DNA from: an alpha proteobacterium AAP38
Lineage (GTDB): Bacteria > Pseudomonadota > Alphaproteobacteria > Azospirillales > Azospirillaceae
Direction: 5' to 3'
NCBI GenBank assembly: GCA_001296005.1
Contig: LJHR01000009.1
Coordinates: 558,001 to 622,000, forward strand
Length of the DNA: 64,000 nt
Both the position numbers and the translations under genes were made by a program. Positions 62,550 to 64,000 of this stretch are shown piece by piece; position 1 is the stretch's first letter; each line of letters starts with the position of its first letter. Under the pieces are notes generated by a model. The model saw only the letters and a list, made by a program, of their open reading frames with translations. It did not search any database and was not told the DNA's origin.

Positions 62550-62582
62550 TCGGGACGTGTACCGACAGGGCCGGAAATCAGG

Positions 62583-62622
62583 GAAGGATGGCCGGCGGGC
62601 GACCGGCCATCCTTCTTGTTTT
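62583..62622 (+). terminator. Intrinsic terminator after the methyltransferase gene
   Basis: GAAGGATGGCCGG / CCGGCCATCCTTC is a perfect 13-bp stem with a 7-nt loop, followed by TTGTTTT. Confidence 0.85.
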
Positions 62623-62730
62623 ATCTGGTAACCGTTTTGCGCGGTGTCCTCTGGCTGGACAGCGGCGGTGGTAGGGGACTAACTAGGACCAACAAAAATC
62701 CGTTCAGGTTTGTTGGGAGCTCACCCTGAA

Positions 62731-64000
62731 ATGACCGATTCCTTCCGCGATGCGGCGCTGGATTACCATCGCCTTCCCGTTCCCGGCAAAATTGCCGTGA
62801 CGCCGACCAAGCCGCTGGCGACGCAGCGCGATCTCGCACTGGCCTATTCGCCGGGCGTTGCGCATGCCTGTGAAGCCATCGTGGAGGACGAGGCGAATGC
62901 CGCCAAGTACACCAGCCGCGGCAATCTGGTGGCGGTCATTACAAACGGTACCGCCGTTCTGGGCCTGGGCGATATCGGTCCCCTGGCGTCCAAGCCCGTG
63001 ATGGAGGGCAAGGGCGTCCTGTTCAAGAAGTTCGCCGGCATCGATGTCTTCGACATCGAGATCAGCGAGAAGGACCCCGACAAGCTGGTTGATGTCATCG
63101 CGGCGCTGGAGCCGACCTTTGGCGGCATCAATCTGGAGGATATCAAGGCGCCCGAATGCTTCTATGTTGAGAAGCAGCTGCGTGAGCGCATGAAGATCCC
63201 CGTCTTCCATGACGATCAGCACGGCACCGCCATCATCGTGGCCGCCGCCATCACCAATGCGCTGAAACTTACGGGCCGCGACTTTGCTTCGGTGAAGCTG
63301 GTCTGCTCCGGTGCCGGTGCAGCGGCGCTGGCCTGTCTGGATCTGCTGGTCGATATGGGCCTGCCGGTTGAGAACGTCTGGGTGAACGACATCAAGGGCG
63401 TGGTCTATCAGGGCCGCACCGAACTGATGGACCCGCGCAAGGAACGCTACGCCAAGCCGACCAATGCCCGCACGCTGGACGATATTATCGGCGACGCCGA
63501 CATCTTCTTGGGCCTGTCCGCCCCCCGTGTCCTGACCCAGGATATGGTGAAGAAGATGGCCGCCAATCCGATCGTGATGGCGCTCGCCAACCCCACGCCG
63601 GAAATCATGCCGGACGAGGTGAAGGCCGTGCGTCCCGACGCCATTGTCGGCACGGGCCGGTCGGACTTCCCCAATCAGGTCAACAATGTGCTGTGCTTCC
63701 CCTTCATCTTCCGCGGTGCGCTGGATGTGGGGGCCACGACTATCAATGAGGCGATGAAGATCGCCGCCGTCAATGCCATTGCCCGGTTGGCCCAGGCGGA
63801 GGTGCATGATGTGGTGGCCATGGCCTATGGCGAGGCGCCGCCCAGCTTTGGCCCGGAATATCTGATTCCGCGTCCGTTCGACCCACGCCTGATCCTGGAA
63901 ATCGCGCCGGCGGTGGCTCGGGCCGCCATGGAAAGCGGTGTGGCCACGCGCCCCATCCAGGATTTCGACGCCTATCTGGAACAGCTGGGCCAGTTTGTCT
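62731..64000 (+). CDS. maeB: NADP-dependent malic enzyme, MaeB type (3' end outside window)
   Basis: The first 423 codons are visible, with no stop before the window end. The malic-enzyme N domain has [10 protein letters not shown] and [28 protein letters not shown] and the NAD(P)-binding segment [10 protein letters not shown] follow. The enzyme turns malate into pyruvate and CO2. Members near 760 residues carry a C-terminal phosphotransacetylase-like domain, which cannot be checked here. GGGAG lies 11 bases before the ATG at 62731. Confidence 0.93.
   Translation, partial: MTDSFRDAALDYHRLPVPGKIAVTPTKPLATQRDLALAYSPGVAHACEAIVEDEANAAKYTSRGNLVAVITNGTAVLGLGDIGPLASKPVMEGKGVLFKKFAGIDVFDIEISEKDPDKLVDVIAALEPTFGGINLEDIKAPECFYVEKQLRERMKIPVFHDDQHGTAIIVAAAITNALKLTGRDFASVKLVCSGAGAAALACLDLLVDMGLPVENVWVNDIKGVVYQGRTELMDPRKERYAKPTNARTLDDIIGDADIFLGLSAPRVLTQDMVKKMAANPIVMALANPTPEIMPDEVKAVRPDAIVGTGRSDFPNQVNNVLCFPFIFRGALDVGATTINEAMKIAAVNAIARLAQAEVHDVVAMAYGEAPPSFGPEYLIPRPFDPRLILEIAPAVARAAMESGVATRPIQDFDAYLEQLGQFV

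Overview
The window looks like a chromosomal segment of a high-GC alphaproteobacterium, most likely a member of the Rhodospirillales/Azospirillaceae. The support is family-level gene order: ntrX-trkA-dat-HAD-hfq-hflX, recG divergent from sdhE, and surA-pdxA-rsmA behind lptF-lptG and divergent from pepA. EipB (DUF1849) and an Atp12 chaperone point the same way. The genus cannot be fixed from sequence alone; a Niveispirillum/Azospirillum-like genome is a guess. Most of the window is housekeeping. I see no prophage, insertion sequence, CRISPR array or recognisable defence island.

Layout. 1-8130 (+): the 3' part of ntrX, trkA, an inserted ArsR-family repressor/fatty-acid desaturase pair with a perfect operator-like dyad, D-amino-acid aminotransferase, HAD phosphatase, hfq, hflX and an inositol-monophosphatase-like gene. 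8132-16861: ydfG and mazG (-), a two-lobed retropepsin-like lipoprotein, a GNAT, an Lhr-type helicase without its usual partners, a diguanylate cyclase gene behind a consensus sigma-54 promoter, eipB and a lipoprotein isoaspartyl peptidase. 17033-24501: multicopper oxidase, xth, erpA, dgt, gpx, and an overlapping trio of an RNase H-fold-like protein, the fluoride channel CrcB and a pseudouridine synthase. 24505-36590: an orphan BMP-type binding protein, HAD, atp12, a soluble zinc-type chemoreceptor, recG, sdhE, parE, a thioesterase, a MarR regulator with a C-terminal cysteine/histidine cluster coupled to yiiM, a GFA-family protein and an epoxide-hydrolase-like enzyme.

36728-48401: mnmA, a frameshifted gene of unknown function, a 2OG-Fe(II) oxygenase, a 67-codon small gene with its own promoter, pyrB, dienelactone hydrolase, small unknowns, an orphan family-3 binding protein, comM and a Tat-exported molybdenum hydroxylase pair (iorAB-like). 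The roughly 300 bp ahead of iorA (45401-45698) holds nothing I can recognise. 48406-59266: the rsmA/pdxA/surA/lptG/lptF cluster, without lptD at the position where it often sits, divergent from pepA. Between pepA and holC lie a secreted protein of unknown function and a GH35 beta-galactosidase whose leader hairpin would hide its Shine-Dalgarno sequence. 59301-64000: an Ala/Pro-rich lipoprotein, a single-domain response regulator, an orphan LivK-type binding protein, tRNA-Leu(GAG) with promoter and terminator, a methyltransferase and the 5' part of malic enzyme.

The most interesting signals are regulatory: the sigma-54 promoter on the GGDEF gene, the occluded ribosome-binding site of the GH35 gene, the dyads in the arsR-desaturase and marR-yiiM promoters, and the MarR cysteine cluster. 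No single locus is clearly a new multi-gene system.
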